From the NCBI GenBank assembly GCA_028717045.1, contig JAQUON010000009.1, forward strand, positions 1-21,298: DNA of 21,298 nt. Reading direction: 5' to 3'. Each line of letters opens with the position of its first letter. Positions within the stretch are counted from its first letter, which is position 1. The notes beneath the pieces are model-generated. The model ran no database searches and was not told where the DNA came from. It saw nothing but the letters and a program-made list of their open reading frames with translations. The position numbers were made by a program, and so were the translations under genes. This DNA comes from Candidatus Omnitrophota bacterium (GTDB lineage: Bacteria > Omnitrophota > Gorgyraeia > Gygaellales > Profunditerraquicolaceae). Positions 1-6,422 of the stretch are shown one piece after another.

Positions 1-293
1 AATGCCGGCCGCGGAGCAATTATATAGTCCCTTATCCTGCCAAAAATACCAAGGCGCTCCTTTGCAAGCCGTTCTTCAGTAATTGAGCCGAGGATATTCT
101 GCCATATTTTTTCAGGCACTGTATGCCGCACAGCCCCCCGAAAAAAATCTTGTTGCGACTCCAATACTTCCTGCACCTTACGGCACTGCGCGCACTGTAT
201 GAGATGCGCCTTAACCACTTCCTGCTCTTCGCTGCTTAATTCGCCGTCTAGATAATCGGTTTTAAGTATTTCCTGTATCTTTTTACACTTCAT
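1..293 (-). CDS. zinc-finger anti-sigma factor, partial
   Basis: This is the N-terminal part (97 codons visible) of a probable anti-sigma factor; the rest lies beyond the window start. Translating the minus strand from the ATG at 291-293 gives a cysteine at residue 3 and then an H-x3-C-x2-C motif (AHLIQCAQC, around residues 29-37). This is the hallmark of the zf-HC2/ZAS anti-sigma domain that holds an ECF sigma factor inactive. The ATG overlaps the last 11 nt of the sigma gene, so the two are probably translationally coupled, as is typical of ECF sigma/anti-sigma pairs. A membrane segment would be expected downstream but is not visible here. What stimulus it senses cannot be told. Confidence 0.82.
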   Translation of the reverse strand, partial: MKCKKIQEILKTDYLDGELSSEEQEVVKAHLIQCAQCRKVQEVLESQQDFFRGAVRHTVPEKIWQNILGSITEERLAKERLGIFGRIRDYIIAPRPA

Positions 294-846
294 CTTCAAC
301 CAACCCCCTTTGTGCCGCTTCAAGCAGAGCCTGGCGTGCCCGTTTAAGCCGAGAACGCACGGTATTTACCGGTATTGCTAAAATAGCAGCGATTTCCTGA
401 TAACGCAATCCTTCAATCTCCCGCAGGATCAGGCACATCTTATGCGCCGGGCTCAAAACCTCAAGTAACGCCCTGATCTTTGACTCGCTGTCGTTGCGCA
501 TAACTTCATCGCGGGTCGAGTAATCACTACGGACAGTATCTATGACGCCTTCAAAATCCACCCTATCTTTTCTTTCGCGTTTGGTTTTACGGTAATAGTT
601 GATTGCCGTATTGGTGGTAATCCGGTATACCCAGGTCTTAAAAGCCGAACGAAACTGAAATTGTCTCAACTCGTGGAATATTTTCATAAATACGTCCTGG
701 GTGACTTCTTCTGCATCCGGGCTGTTACGGGTCACCCTGAGAGCCACGTTATACACAAACCCGCTGAACGTTCTATACACCTGTTCAAAGGCCTCCATGT
801 CACCCGACGCAGCTTTTTCTATTATGGCAGAATCAATATCGCCCAT
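283..846 (-). CDS. ECF-family RNA polymerase sigma factor
   Basis: This is a 187-residue sigma-70-family factor of extracytoplasmic-function size, with only regions 2 and 4. Region 2 covers about residues 25-90 and includes DAEEVTQDVFMKIF and the promoter-melting segment around FKTWVYRITTNTAINYYRK. Region 4 covers about residues 125-175, with LREIEGLRYQEIAAIL followed by the helix NTVRSRLKRARQ. The ATG start is supported by a GAGGG ribosome site about 6 nt upstream. Its stop overlaps the anti-sigma start. The promoter directly upstream matches the sigma-E type (GGAACTT, 16 bp, GTCAAA), which implies autoregulation. The same promoter type precedes the DUF6515-like gene at 1004-1561, a likely target. 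The role is inferred to be an envelope stress response. Confidence 0.95.
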   Translation of the reverse strand: MGDIDSAIIEKAASGDMEAFEQVYRTFSGFVYNVALRVTRNSPDAEEVTQDVFMKIFHELRQFQFRSAFKTWVYRITTNTAINYYRKTKRERKDRVDFEGVIDTVRSDYSTRDEVMRNDSESKIRALLEVLSPAHKMCLILREIEGLRYQEIAAILAIPVNTVRSRLKRARQALLEAAQRGLVEDEV

Positions 847-863
847 AGTACGCCCTCATTATT

Positions 864-892
864 TTTGACAATAAAAAATGAGAAAAAGTTCC
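864..892 (-). promoter_or_regulatory. sigma-E/ECF-type promoter of the sigma/anti-sigma operon
   Basis: Read on the minus strand, GGAACTT (complement of 886-892) is followed by a 16-bp T-rich spacer and GTCAAA (complement of 864-869). This matches the known ECF/sigma-E consensus almost perfectly. Transcription would start near 857, leaving a leader of about 11 nt that carries the GAGGG ribosome site. The same arrangement occurs upstream of the gene at 1004-1561, so the sigma factor probably drives both. The assignment is by motif only. Confidence 0.72.
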
Positions 893-893
893 C

Positions 894-939
894 TAAAAAA
901 AGAAAATAGCCTTGAGTATTTTCGCGTCAAGGCTATTTT
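894..939 (-). terminator. rho-independent terminator after the DUF6515-like gene
   Basis: A perfect 13-bp inverted repeat (903-915 with 927-939, core AATAGCCTTGA / TCAAGGCTATT) encloses an 11-nt loop. On the minus strand it is followed by a T-rich tract (complement of 894-902). This is a standard intrinsic terminator for the gene ending at 1004. Its T tract directly abuts the -35 element of the sigma-factor promoter. Confidence 0.85.
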
Positions 940-1003
940 ATAAGCTTAATTCTCAAAAACACACCTTTATTATAGTGCGAATCCAAGGCTAATCAAGTAA
1001 ATC

Positions 1004-1561
1004 TTATGTACCGTAGAGCGTTTTTAATTGTTCGACGGTCGGATTGCCCGGATAGTATTCTCCCTGCGGGCCGATATAGCCATTACCGCGTTTAACCAAA
1101 ATTACAGAAATATAACTGCCGTTTGCGTTAGGGACGTATATCGTCACCTTATCGCCCGCTACCTCTGGCGCCTGTACAACGCTAGATTCAGCAATAACGG
1201 TTGAAGTAACTACCGGAGCAGGAACAACTACGTATCCCGAAGGACAGGATTTGTAATATACGTTATCGTAATAGTAATAAGTGGCACTGCCGATAAGAAC
1301 AGTCCTGTGCCCTACCGGCAGGAATGTGACGACCGCTCCGATAGGGGGGGTTATTACGGCAAATTCAAACCAGAACCAACCGGGCCTATAAAACCTGCCG
1401 TCACGATAATGGTATCTTTGGTGGTTCACCATAACGACTTCGTGCCTGGCGTGCCCACGCTGCTGCTCGCGGCCCCGGGCAAACGCAGTGACGGGCATAA
1501 TAAGCATTGCGCCTGCCAAAACTGCGATAACCATTTTGTATCCAGCTGTATTTTTCTTCAT
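1004..1561 (-). CDS. secreted DUF6515-like protein
   Basis: This is a 185-residue exported protein of unknown function. It has a Sec signal peptide (basic MKKN start, hydrophobic core, probable cleavage after AFA near residue 27), then a Tyr/Phe/Gly-rich section with RYHYRDGRFYRP, PPIGAVVTFLPVG and TYYYYDNVYY. These resemble the DUF6515 family as I remember it. The C-terminus (about residues 138-185) is a separate small beta-type segment ending GEYYPGNPTVEQLKTLYG. The ATG at 1561 was chosen over an upstream in-frame start because AGGAGG lies just before it and a signal peptide follows. The upstream extension would also run through the promoter at 1582-1609. It is probably activated by the ECF sigma factor encoded downstream. 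A periplasmic or outer-surface role is inference. Confidence 0.8.
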   Translation of the reverse strand: MKKNTAGYKMVIAVLAGAMLIMPVTAFARGREQQRGHARHEVVMVNHQRYHYRDGRFYRPGWFWFEFAVITPPIGAVVTFLPVGHRTVLIGSATYYYYDNVYYKSCPSGYVVVPAPVVTSTVIAESSVVQAPEVAGDKVTIYVPNANGSYISVILVKRGNGYIGPQGEYYPGNPTVEQLKTLYGT

Positions 1562-1581
1562 CTGCCTCCTCCTTTTACAGC

Positions 1582-1609
1582 TTAGACAACAAAAGGACAA
1601 AAAAGTTCC
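1582..1609 (-). promoter_or_regulatory. sigma-E/ECF-type promoter of the DUF6515-like gene
   Basis: On the minus strand GGAACTT (complement of 1603-1609) is followed by 15 bp and GTCTAA (complement of 1582-1587). It is nearly the same as the promoter at 864-892. The expected start lies just upstream of the AGGAGG ribosome site at 1565-1570. This supports the 1561 start codon and places the gene in the ECF sigma regulon. Confidence 0.7.
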
Positions 1610-1676
1610 ACAATAAAATTGCAGTGTCAAAAGATAAAATGGGAATGAAAGCAAGAGAAGATACCCCAGATACACA

Positions 1677-1707
1677 GACAGGGGAAGCGATTGTCGCTTC
1701 CCCTGTC
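1677..1707 (-). terminator. perfect 14-bp hairpin, probable end of the M48/TPR operon
   Basis: The arms 1677-1690 and 1694-1707 are perfectly complementary over 14 bp (GACAGGGGAAGCGA) with a 3-nt loop. The hairpin lies downstream of the M48/TPR/secreted-protein operon and its cysteine-rich reading frame, and upstream of the next promoter, so it fits an operon end. No clear T tract follows on the minus strand, so it could instead be a weak terminator or an mRNA-stabilising hairpin. Confidence 0.5.
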
Positions 1708-1736
1708 ATACGGAGAGAGATATTACGCGTTAGTAG

Positions 1737-1786
1737 TTATTGTTGCAGGCAATTGCATTTTGCAGCGCATTGGCCGCTTACGCACT
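1737..1786. repeat. 50-bp dispersed repeat, copy 1
   Basis: This segment aligns without gaps to 6025-6074, with 39 of 50 bases identical by my hand count. On the minus strand it is the last 16 or so codons of the cysteine-rich reading frame, including its stop. In the same frame the other copy reads C-A-D-G-Q-Y-A-A-R-C-N-Y-Q-K-Q-stop, against C-V-S-G-Q-C-A-A-K-C-N-C-L-Q-Q-stop here. That suggests a shared ancestor. Confidence 0.6.
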
Positions 1787-1883
1787 TACAGCTTCTCTTC
1801 GCGCAGCAGTTATCCTGGCAAGCACAATTTCCGTTTGCGCAGCACCTTCCCTTTACGCATGTGCAGGATATCGAACTTGAATT
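1737..1883 (-). CDS. cysteine-rich, metallothionein-like small reading frame without a normal start
   Basis: Between two stop codons the minus strand reads 48 codons, 13 of them cysteine. They are spaced as C-x-C, CC, C-x-C, CC, C-x-C, C and C-x-C, separated by small and polar residues (for example GRCCANGNCAC and SCKCVSGQCAAKCNC). This pattern is typical of metal-thiolate proteins and very unlikely by chance. There is no ATG, GTG or TTG in this frame. The nearest ATG (1885-1887) is one base out of frame and would read MKFKFDI before needing a +1 shift into the cysteine-rich frame. No ribosome site is evident. It starts about 43 nt after the secreted-protein gene and may be co-transcribed. 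It could be a frameshifted gene, an assembly error, an ATA-started peptide or a relic. Confidence 0.42.
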   Translation of the reverse strand, partial: NSSSISCTCVKGRCCANGNCACQDNCCAKRSCKCVSGQCAAKCNCLQQ

Positions 1884-1925
1884 TCATTCGGAAAAGGGGA
1901 TAAACGCCCATGATCAATAATAACC

Positions 1926-3599
1926 TTAATTCTGTTTATCAAGGCTTCTATTGATGTTTCTCTTCTTGACGTCGCCATCGAACGCAGAGCGCTTTGTAAC
2001 ATTCTGCATCTGTGTATTCCACTGTGTTTGGACTGTCGCGCAATCGATACACCGCAGGCCCTGATCCGTAAATTCATAACCGCAGCAATTATCATAGAGC
2101 CCTTTTGGCTGCTGCGGAACGGGCGCATTGCGCGTCTGGGCCCTGCCTTGTGTATTGCTTTTAGAAAGGACGCTTTTAAAAACCGAGGATGTTAGTTTAT
2201 CTATCTCCTCTTTGCTCGGTTTCTCTTTCTTGACGCAATAGGCGTTTTTCGGAGGCCGTTCGTTCACGGGATAATCATCGTATGTTGCCCGGCAACTATT
2301 GTAATCCCCGCAATGCCGCGTCACCTCAAAACTCTTGATGCGCTCGCCGGTTTGCGGCCTGTCGCTGATCTGGCCGTCGCAATCCGGATACCACCCTGCA
2401 CAGTTCCAGACCGGCCTGCACGAACAACTGAGTTGAAAATTGACTGCCTGAGAAGCACCATAATTCCAGACAATCTCTTTTGAAAAAACGCGGCTGCAGA
2501 CAGACCCCCCCTCTTTGCCTTTTTCGGCATATACATAGAACCTGTCCCCATTGACGAGCCTGTACGGCACCGGCAAGACATAATGGCCGTTTGCATCGGA
2601 GTGTACTGCGTGGTTTTTGCCTTCTATAGCCACTTTTGCGAAAAACACCGGCCTCTCCGATTCCCGGCCGTCTTTATCCTTCACCACTTCTGTAACTATC
2701 CCCTTGACGTCGATCTTAAGTTTGTCTTTGGCCCGCTCAATAGCTTTGCGCTGCTGCTCTTGAGCGACCTCGTTTGCCCTACGCAACATCTCAGGCATCT
2801 TATCCTTTATGTAATGGTTCTCAAGCATGGCGATGAGGAACCTGTCAACCTCTACGTTGATGCGCTGCCTGAACCTGTCGGTCAAGTCCTTCTGCGAGAA
2901 ACTGCTCCTGTCGCTGGTGCTGAAAATATTGGGCAGCTTGAACCCGCCCTTTTGGATATTGTATCTTTTTTCAAGGAGCTGTGACTTTACTTCTGCCCGG
3001 ACCGGTTCAAGGAGATAAATAATCAAGTTATACGCTTCCCAGGGATCATCCCCTGTATCACGGTTATTCTTGTAGGCCTTGTAAATATTATCTTCCAGCG
3101 TCGGAATCCAAATGAATTTATGAATGATCTGTAACGTCATATTATATACTTTAAACGCCGTGGTAAACGGCCCGGCAAACCCTTTGGCTTCAGCTACCAA
3201 ATTCCCGAGAAAATCGTACGTCTTGGGAAAATAATACCAGAATACGAATTTGCCGTAACTAGTGATATTATCCAGCGCCTTGGTCTCAAGCCAATCAAGA
3301 GAAGTCATCAGGGAACCTTTCATATCTCCTTGGTAAGCCTTGCGGATTATCGCCTCAAAGGTAATGAGTTCCTGGACAGTAGAGAGTAAATCGCTTTCTT
3401 GGCCAAGGCAGGCCTTTACCATTTCATCGTTAGTCTCGGTTGCCAAGGCAATCCATCCCTCAACATCGTCCATCGATGGCCTAGTAGGATTCTCAATAAC
3501 GATTCCATCAACCTCGATTATATCCTGATACTCTGCTGCCAAGGATAGTATCGGATATAATGCCAACCATGCTGATAAAAATGCCAGGAATGTCCTCAT
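1926..3599 (-). CDS. secreted protein of unknown function with a carboxypeptidase-regulatory-like domain
   Basis: I do not recognise the family of this 557-residue protein. The ATG at 3599 was chosen because GGGAGGAG lies 5 nt upstream and a clear Sec signal peptide follows (MRTFLAFLSAWLAL, cleavage near SLAA). An ATG 21 nt upstream lacks both. Residues about 40-290 look alpha-helical. Residues about 296-390 resemble a carboxypeptidase-regulatory/beta-sandwich domain (KGIVTEV, then AKVAIEG and SDANGHYVLPVP). The remaining C-terminal part has 11 cysteines (for example CSCRPVWNC, RHCGDYNSC, NCCGYEF, CIDC), suggesting disulfides or metal sites. The gene starts 21 nt after the TPR gene and shares its operon, so the products may act together in the envelope. 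Function is unknown. Confidence 0.75.
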   Translation of the reverse strand: MRTFLAFLSAWLALYPILSLAAEYQDIIEVDGIVIENPTRPSMDDVEGWIALATETNDEMVKACLGQESDLLSTVQELITFEAIIRKAYQGDMKGSLMTSLDWLETKALDNITSYGKFVFWYYFPKTYDFLGNLVAEAKGFAGPFTTAFKVYNMTLQIIHKFIWIPTLEDNIYKAYKNNRDTGDDPWEAYNLIIYLLEPVRAEVKSQLLEKRYNIQKGGFKLPNIFSTSDRSSFSQKDLTDRFRQRINVEVDRFLIAMLENHYIKDKMPEMLRRANEVAQEQQRKAIERAKDKLKIDVKGIVTEVVKDKDGRESERPVFFAKVAIEGKNHAVHSDANGHYVLPVPYRLVNGDRFYVYAEKGKEGGSVCSRVFSKEIVWNYGASQAVNFQLSCSCRPVWNCAGWYPDCDGQISDRPQTGERIKSFEVTRHCGDYNSCRATYDDYPVNERPPKNAYCVKKEKPSKEEIDKLTSSVFKSVLSKSNTQGRAQTRNAPVPQQPKGLYDNCCGYEFTDQGLRCIDCATVQTQWNTQMQNVTKRSAFDGDVKKRNINRSLDKQN

Positions 3600-3620
3600 C
3601 GCTCCTCCCTGATCCCTCAT

Positions 3621-5096
3621 TTAATTGCGCATTGACCAAATCGCCTGTAAAAAACCTATTTCGCGGGCCATTGCCTCAGAAACTTCTCTCATATCTTTAT
3701 CTGCGGAGAAATTCTTTTTTGCCTGTTGTACATGCGCCTCAGACAAGCTAAGGGTATTCTTGATATTCTGGATTTCTTTCTCGGAAAGCTGTGGCTGCCA
3801 TATCAGGTCGACTATGGAATTCAAAGCGGCAGCTGCCTTAGAAAGATTTTTCATTGACTCAGCATACGCAATGGGCTGGTTTTGCCCTTGCAACAGCTTT
3901 TGTGTTTCTTCGGCAATATTTGCGCTTAAGCCTATCAGCACTTCGGGAAAACCTTGCGTCTTACCGCTTATCATATCCATTGCCTTTAAGAGGCTCTGCG
4001 CCCAAGCATTCTGTAATTTTGCGCGCTCCTGAGCAATAGTAAAAGCCTGCCCCTTGTCCGGCAGAGGCCTCGATTTTTCAGTAAGTACTATATTTAATTT
4101 CGCGACGACATCCTTGTTCATCCTGACCGCATCTTCAGTCTGCTGCGTCATTGTCTGTACCTTCAGAAATATCTCATTGTCAGGAGGCACGTTTTCTATT
4201 GAGATTTTTAGAAAATCCTCAAGGACCCTCACCAGTTCTAAAGACGACTCTAGCATCTGCTCAACTCCTGCGCGCGCTTCGTCGGGCAACTGGCCTGCGA
4301 CTTGCAGCTTGACCACTTCAAACCCGGGGATCAGCGCTTTGAGTTCGTTTTTGGCACGCTCGAGCTCCTGTTTCATCTTAAGGCTCGCAGGATATACTCC
4401 TTCTGTTCTTTGGCTTGTTTGCGAGACCGCCTGTTGCGTTTCCGCTACCCCCGCACTCTCTCTGGGCAACGCCTGTAATTTTTTTTTCGCAAAACCCCTA
4501 TCCTGCTCATTTGTCGCAAATTCCGCCGCTTTCTGGAAATCTTTCCTGGCAGCCTCATAATTTCCCACTTCGGCATAACTGCTTGCCCGGTTGTAATACA
4601 AACGGTGGTTCTTCGGATTTATGGCCAGCCCTCGAGAATAATTTGATATGGCTAACCCAAGGTCTTTTAGCTGGTAATAAATGTTCCCGATGGAAAGATG
4701 CGCATCGCCGTCAGCACACCGGGGGTCAAGCTCAAGGGCTTTCTGCAAATCCTCTAACGCCTTACCGTTATTTTTCAATGCACTATAGGCAACTCCCCGG
4801 CCATAATAGGCTTTAGGATGAGGGCTGATTCTCAGAGAAAAAGTATAGTCTTTTACCGCCTCGCTGTATTTTTTCTGATTGTAATAACAGGATCCGCGTT
4901 TTAGGTAGGCAACTGCGGCCTGCGCACTCTTGGGATCAAGCGCAATGGCTTGGGTAAAAATATCCGCGGCCTGCTGATACTCCTTCTGGTCGTGAAGCCT
5001 AATCCCTTGTACAATAAGCGTATTCTGTGTATCTTCGGCAAAGGCACAAGAAACAAACAGTAAGATGAGTACTGAAATCGTCGCGAAGCGCCGCAT
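3621..5096 (-). CDS. secreted tetratricopeptide-repeat protein
   Basis: This 491-residue protein has a Sec signal peptide (MRRFATISVLILLFVSCAFA, cleavage before EDT). Residues about 25-195 carry at least four TPR units, for example KEYQQAADIFTQAIALDP, KYSEAVKDYTFSLRISP, GKALEDLQKALELDP and LGLAISNYSRGLAINP. The C-terminal 280 residues are long, charged, mostly helical segments with no recognisable domain. TPRs are protein-binding scaffolds, so it probably holds envelope partners together, perhaps the M48 protease encoded 16 nt upstream or the secreted protein downstream. The start is supported by GGAGGAG about 5 nt before the ATG. Confidence 0.88.
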   Translation of the reverse strand: MRRFATISVLILLFVSCAFAEDTQNTLIVQGIRLHDQKEYQQAADIFTQAIALDPKSAQAAVAYLKRGSCYYNQKKYSEAVKDYTFSLRISPHPKAYYGRGVAYSALKNNGKALEDLQKALELDPRCADGDAHLSIGNIYYQLKDLGLAISNYSRGLAINPKNHRLYYNRASSYAEVGNYEAARKDFQKAAEFATNEQDRGFAKKKLQALPRESAGVAETQQAVSQTSQRTEGVYPASLKMKQELERAKNELKALIPGFEVVKLQVAGQLPDEARAGVEQMLESSLELVRVLEDFLKISIENVPPDNEIFLKVQTMTQQTEDAVRMNKDVVAKLNIVLTEKSRPLPDKGQAFTIAQERAKLQNAWAQSLLKAMDMISGKTQGFPEVLIGLSANIAEETQKLLQGQNQPIAYAESMKNLSKAAAALNSIVDLIWQPQLSEKEIQNIKNTLSLSEAHVQQAKKNFSADKDMREVSEAMAREIGFLQAIWSMRN

Positions 5097-5112
5097 GAAC
5101 TCCTCCTTGGGA

Positions 5113-5862
5113 TTATTCGCTTTTATTGTCTTCCTTTAACTTACGCTGTATTTGCCCTATCCTTGCGTCAGGATAGGGATGAGTACGTAGATATATCGGG
5201 ACCTGTGCCTGCGATTTCTCTATGCGCTTGAACAACTCAAACACCCGTATGCCTGCCGTAGGATCATAACCTGCCTTGTGGGTATACTCAAAAGCAAGCG
5301 CATCAGCCTGAAGCTCATCAGAACGGGAATAACCTAACGAAACAAGATTAAAAAGTTTATACACAAGCTCTTTTGCATCCTTCTGGTTTGGTTTGCGCAA
5401 TAAAGCCTCACCCAGCACTACCGTGCCTACACTGGCACCAAGACGCTTTAGGCCATGGCGCGCGCATATATGGCCGATTTCATGTGCTAATACGAACGCC
5501 AGCTCATTTTCATCTAGCTTATCCAGCAGGCCGCGGTAAATAAAGATAAAACCACCGGGAACAGCAAAGGCATTGACAATAGGTTCATCAATGATGTAAA
5601 AACGGTACTTGAGGTAATTTCTGTGACTTACGCTTCCAAGACGGCCTCCAATCTTTTCCACATATGCAAGCAGCAAGGAATTACGCAATAGGGGCTTACC
5701 TTGGATAAACTGGTTGGCCATAGAAATACCCCACTCGATCTCTCCCTTTTCGTTTGTGACATAATATTCTTTGCGCTGTGAAACCGGATTATAGAGCGTT
5801 ACGCATCCGGTTATGCCCGCTAACAGAATTATGACGATCAGCCTGCTTATTTCTTTTGACAT
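5113..5862 (-). CDS. M48-family metalloprotease, lipoprotein
   Basis: This is a 249-residue zinc endopeptidase of the M48 (Ste24/HtpX/BepA/LoiP-like) family. It is probably anchored to the envelope: residues 1-20 form a lipoprotein signal ending in the lipobox ITGC with Cys20. The catalytic motif HEIGH (residues 127-131) is preceded by the usual NAFAVPGG and IYRGLL segments. The third zinc ligand is probably Glu183 in SDELQAD. The C-terminal HPYPDARIGQI matches the family's conserved HP-x-x-x-R-I. Known relatives degrade misfolded outer-membrane proteins, and BepA carries a fused TPR domain; here a separate TPR protein follows 16 nt downstream. A TTG six bases upstream is an alternative start. 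Neither start has a strong ribosome site. Confidence 0.9.
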   Translation of the reverse strand: MSKEISRLIVIILLAGITGCVTLYNPVSQRKEYYVTNEKGEIEWGISMANQFIQGKPLLRNSLLLAYVEKIGGRLGSVSHRNYLKYRFYIIDEPIVNAFAVPGGFIFIYRGLLDKLDENELAFVLAHEIGHICARHGLKRLGASVGTVVLGEALLRKPNQKDAKELVYKLFNLVSLGYSRSDELQADALAFEYTHKAGYDPTAGIRVFELFKRIEKSQAQVPIYLRTHPYPDARIGQIQRKLKEDNKSE

Positions 5863-5903
5863 GCTCAAAGCCGGGTTTATTTTTGAATGGTCGCTTCAAA
5901 TGT

Positions 5904-5932
5904 ATTCTATCGCTAAAATATACCTTTTACAA
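5904..5932 (-). promoter_or_regulatory. sigma-70-type promoter of the M48/TPR operon
   Basis: On the minus strand TTGTAA (complement of 5927-5932) and TAGAAT (complement of 5904-5909) are separated by exactly 17 bp. This gives a leader of about 35 nt before the M48 gene. The -35 box matches TTGACA at four of six positions and the -10 box matches TATAAT at five of six. Confidence 0.5.
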
Positions 5933-5941
5933 CCAAAACTG

Positions 5942-6358
5942 GCGAGATGGAGTTTCTGGCTGGAAAGTAGTGGGGGCATTTTTTTGTCTTCCTGCTTTTT
6001 TACAGAGGCGTTACCCAAAAATTGTTATTGCTTCTGATAATTGCATCTTGCAGCGTATTGACCGTCTGCGCACTACTATTAAATATACGTGCCTACATTG
6101 TATTCTTTGGCTTCAGCAGGGAGCAGGCGGTCTTCGGATAACTCCGAGGAATCGCCAAAAGCCGTCAACATAAGCTGCAAGCGACACAAAACCTGCGCTA
6201 CTGTGGCTTTCCCGGACCTCGCCTATTCTCATCCGGTTCGTTTCAAATCCGCGGCAACATTCCAAATAAGAAACCGTGGCAATTAAGTTAATACATACGA
6301 AACACTTGCTCTCCTAAAGCTGGCTGAGGCCAACTGCAGTAATATATAAGGAAACAAC
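5942..6358. other. gene-poor intergenic stretch with hairpin and repeat
   Basis: About 400 bp separate the end of the long operon (terminator at 6359-6386) from the promoter of the M48 operon. I find no convincing gene here; the short open frames on both strands lack ribosome sites. It holds a strong hairpin at 6126-6156 (GGCGGT paired with ATCGCC below a CTTCGGA/TCCGAGG stem, loop TAAC, one bulge) and the decayed 50-bp repeat at 6025-6074. The stretch 6100-6260 is more GC-rich and more structured than ordinary spacer. It could be a small RNA or the remains of a gene. I could not match it to 6S, SRP, RNase P, tmRNA or a riboswitch I know. Confidence 0.45.
6025..6074. repeat. 50-bp dispersed repeat, copy 2 (decayed)
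   Basis: This segment is 39/50 identical, ungapped, to 1737-1786, and most differences are transitions. In the minus-strand frame of copy 1 it keeps the stop codon and two of the cysteines, but two others have become tyrosine. Stop codons lie immediately upstream and similarity ends there. It looks like a dead fragment of a cysteine-rich gene, or a copy of a noncoding element. Confidence 0.5.
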
Positions 6359-6386
6359 AAAGGCGCTTCTTAGGAGAAACGCCTTT
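6359..6386 (-). terminator. terminator of the long metallocofactor operon
   Basis: AAAGGCG (6359-6365) pairs with CGCCTTT (6380-6386). Inner pairs extend the stem to about 12 bp, including one G-T wobble, with a 4-nt loop. On the minus strand the stem is followed by a T-rich but interrupted tract. It lies 36 nt after the stop of the last gene (6423), where a terminator is expected. Confidence 0.75.
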
Positions 6387-6422
6387 ACTCTTTCTTGCGG
6401 CATGAACATTGTGCGTAACCGA

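Noticed and set aside
661..909. Plus-strand open frames across the window, including this one and 1307-1585, 1624-1920 and 2583-2984
   Set aside because: They run opposite to well-supported minus-strand genes or functional sites, lack ribosome sites and family motifs, and their compositions look like antisense shadows.
1562..1675. N-terminal extension of the DUF6515-like protein to 1675
   Set aside because: It would put coding sequence over an ECF promoter and the AGGAGG site, and would bury the signal peptide 38 residues inside the protein.
6181..6240. Resemblance to SRP RNA or RNase P RNA (GAGGTCCGGGAAAGCC on the minus strand)
   Set aside because: Only a short string is similar; the SRP GGAA loop with AGCA partner and the RNase P P4 partner sequence are not present at the right distance.
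6121..6240. Possible c-di-GMP (GEMM) or cobalamin riboswitch on the plus strand
   Set aside because: The conserved GGGACGCAAAGCC of GEMM and the cobalamin box are absent, and no plus-strand gene lies downstream.
6089..6286. Plus-strand 65-codon frame in the intergenic gap, and minus-strand frames over the same bases
   Set aside because: Several overlapping frames are open here, none has a ribosome site or a clear family, and the stretch fits a structured RNA or relic at least as well.
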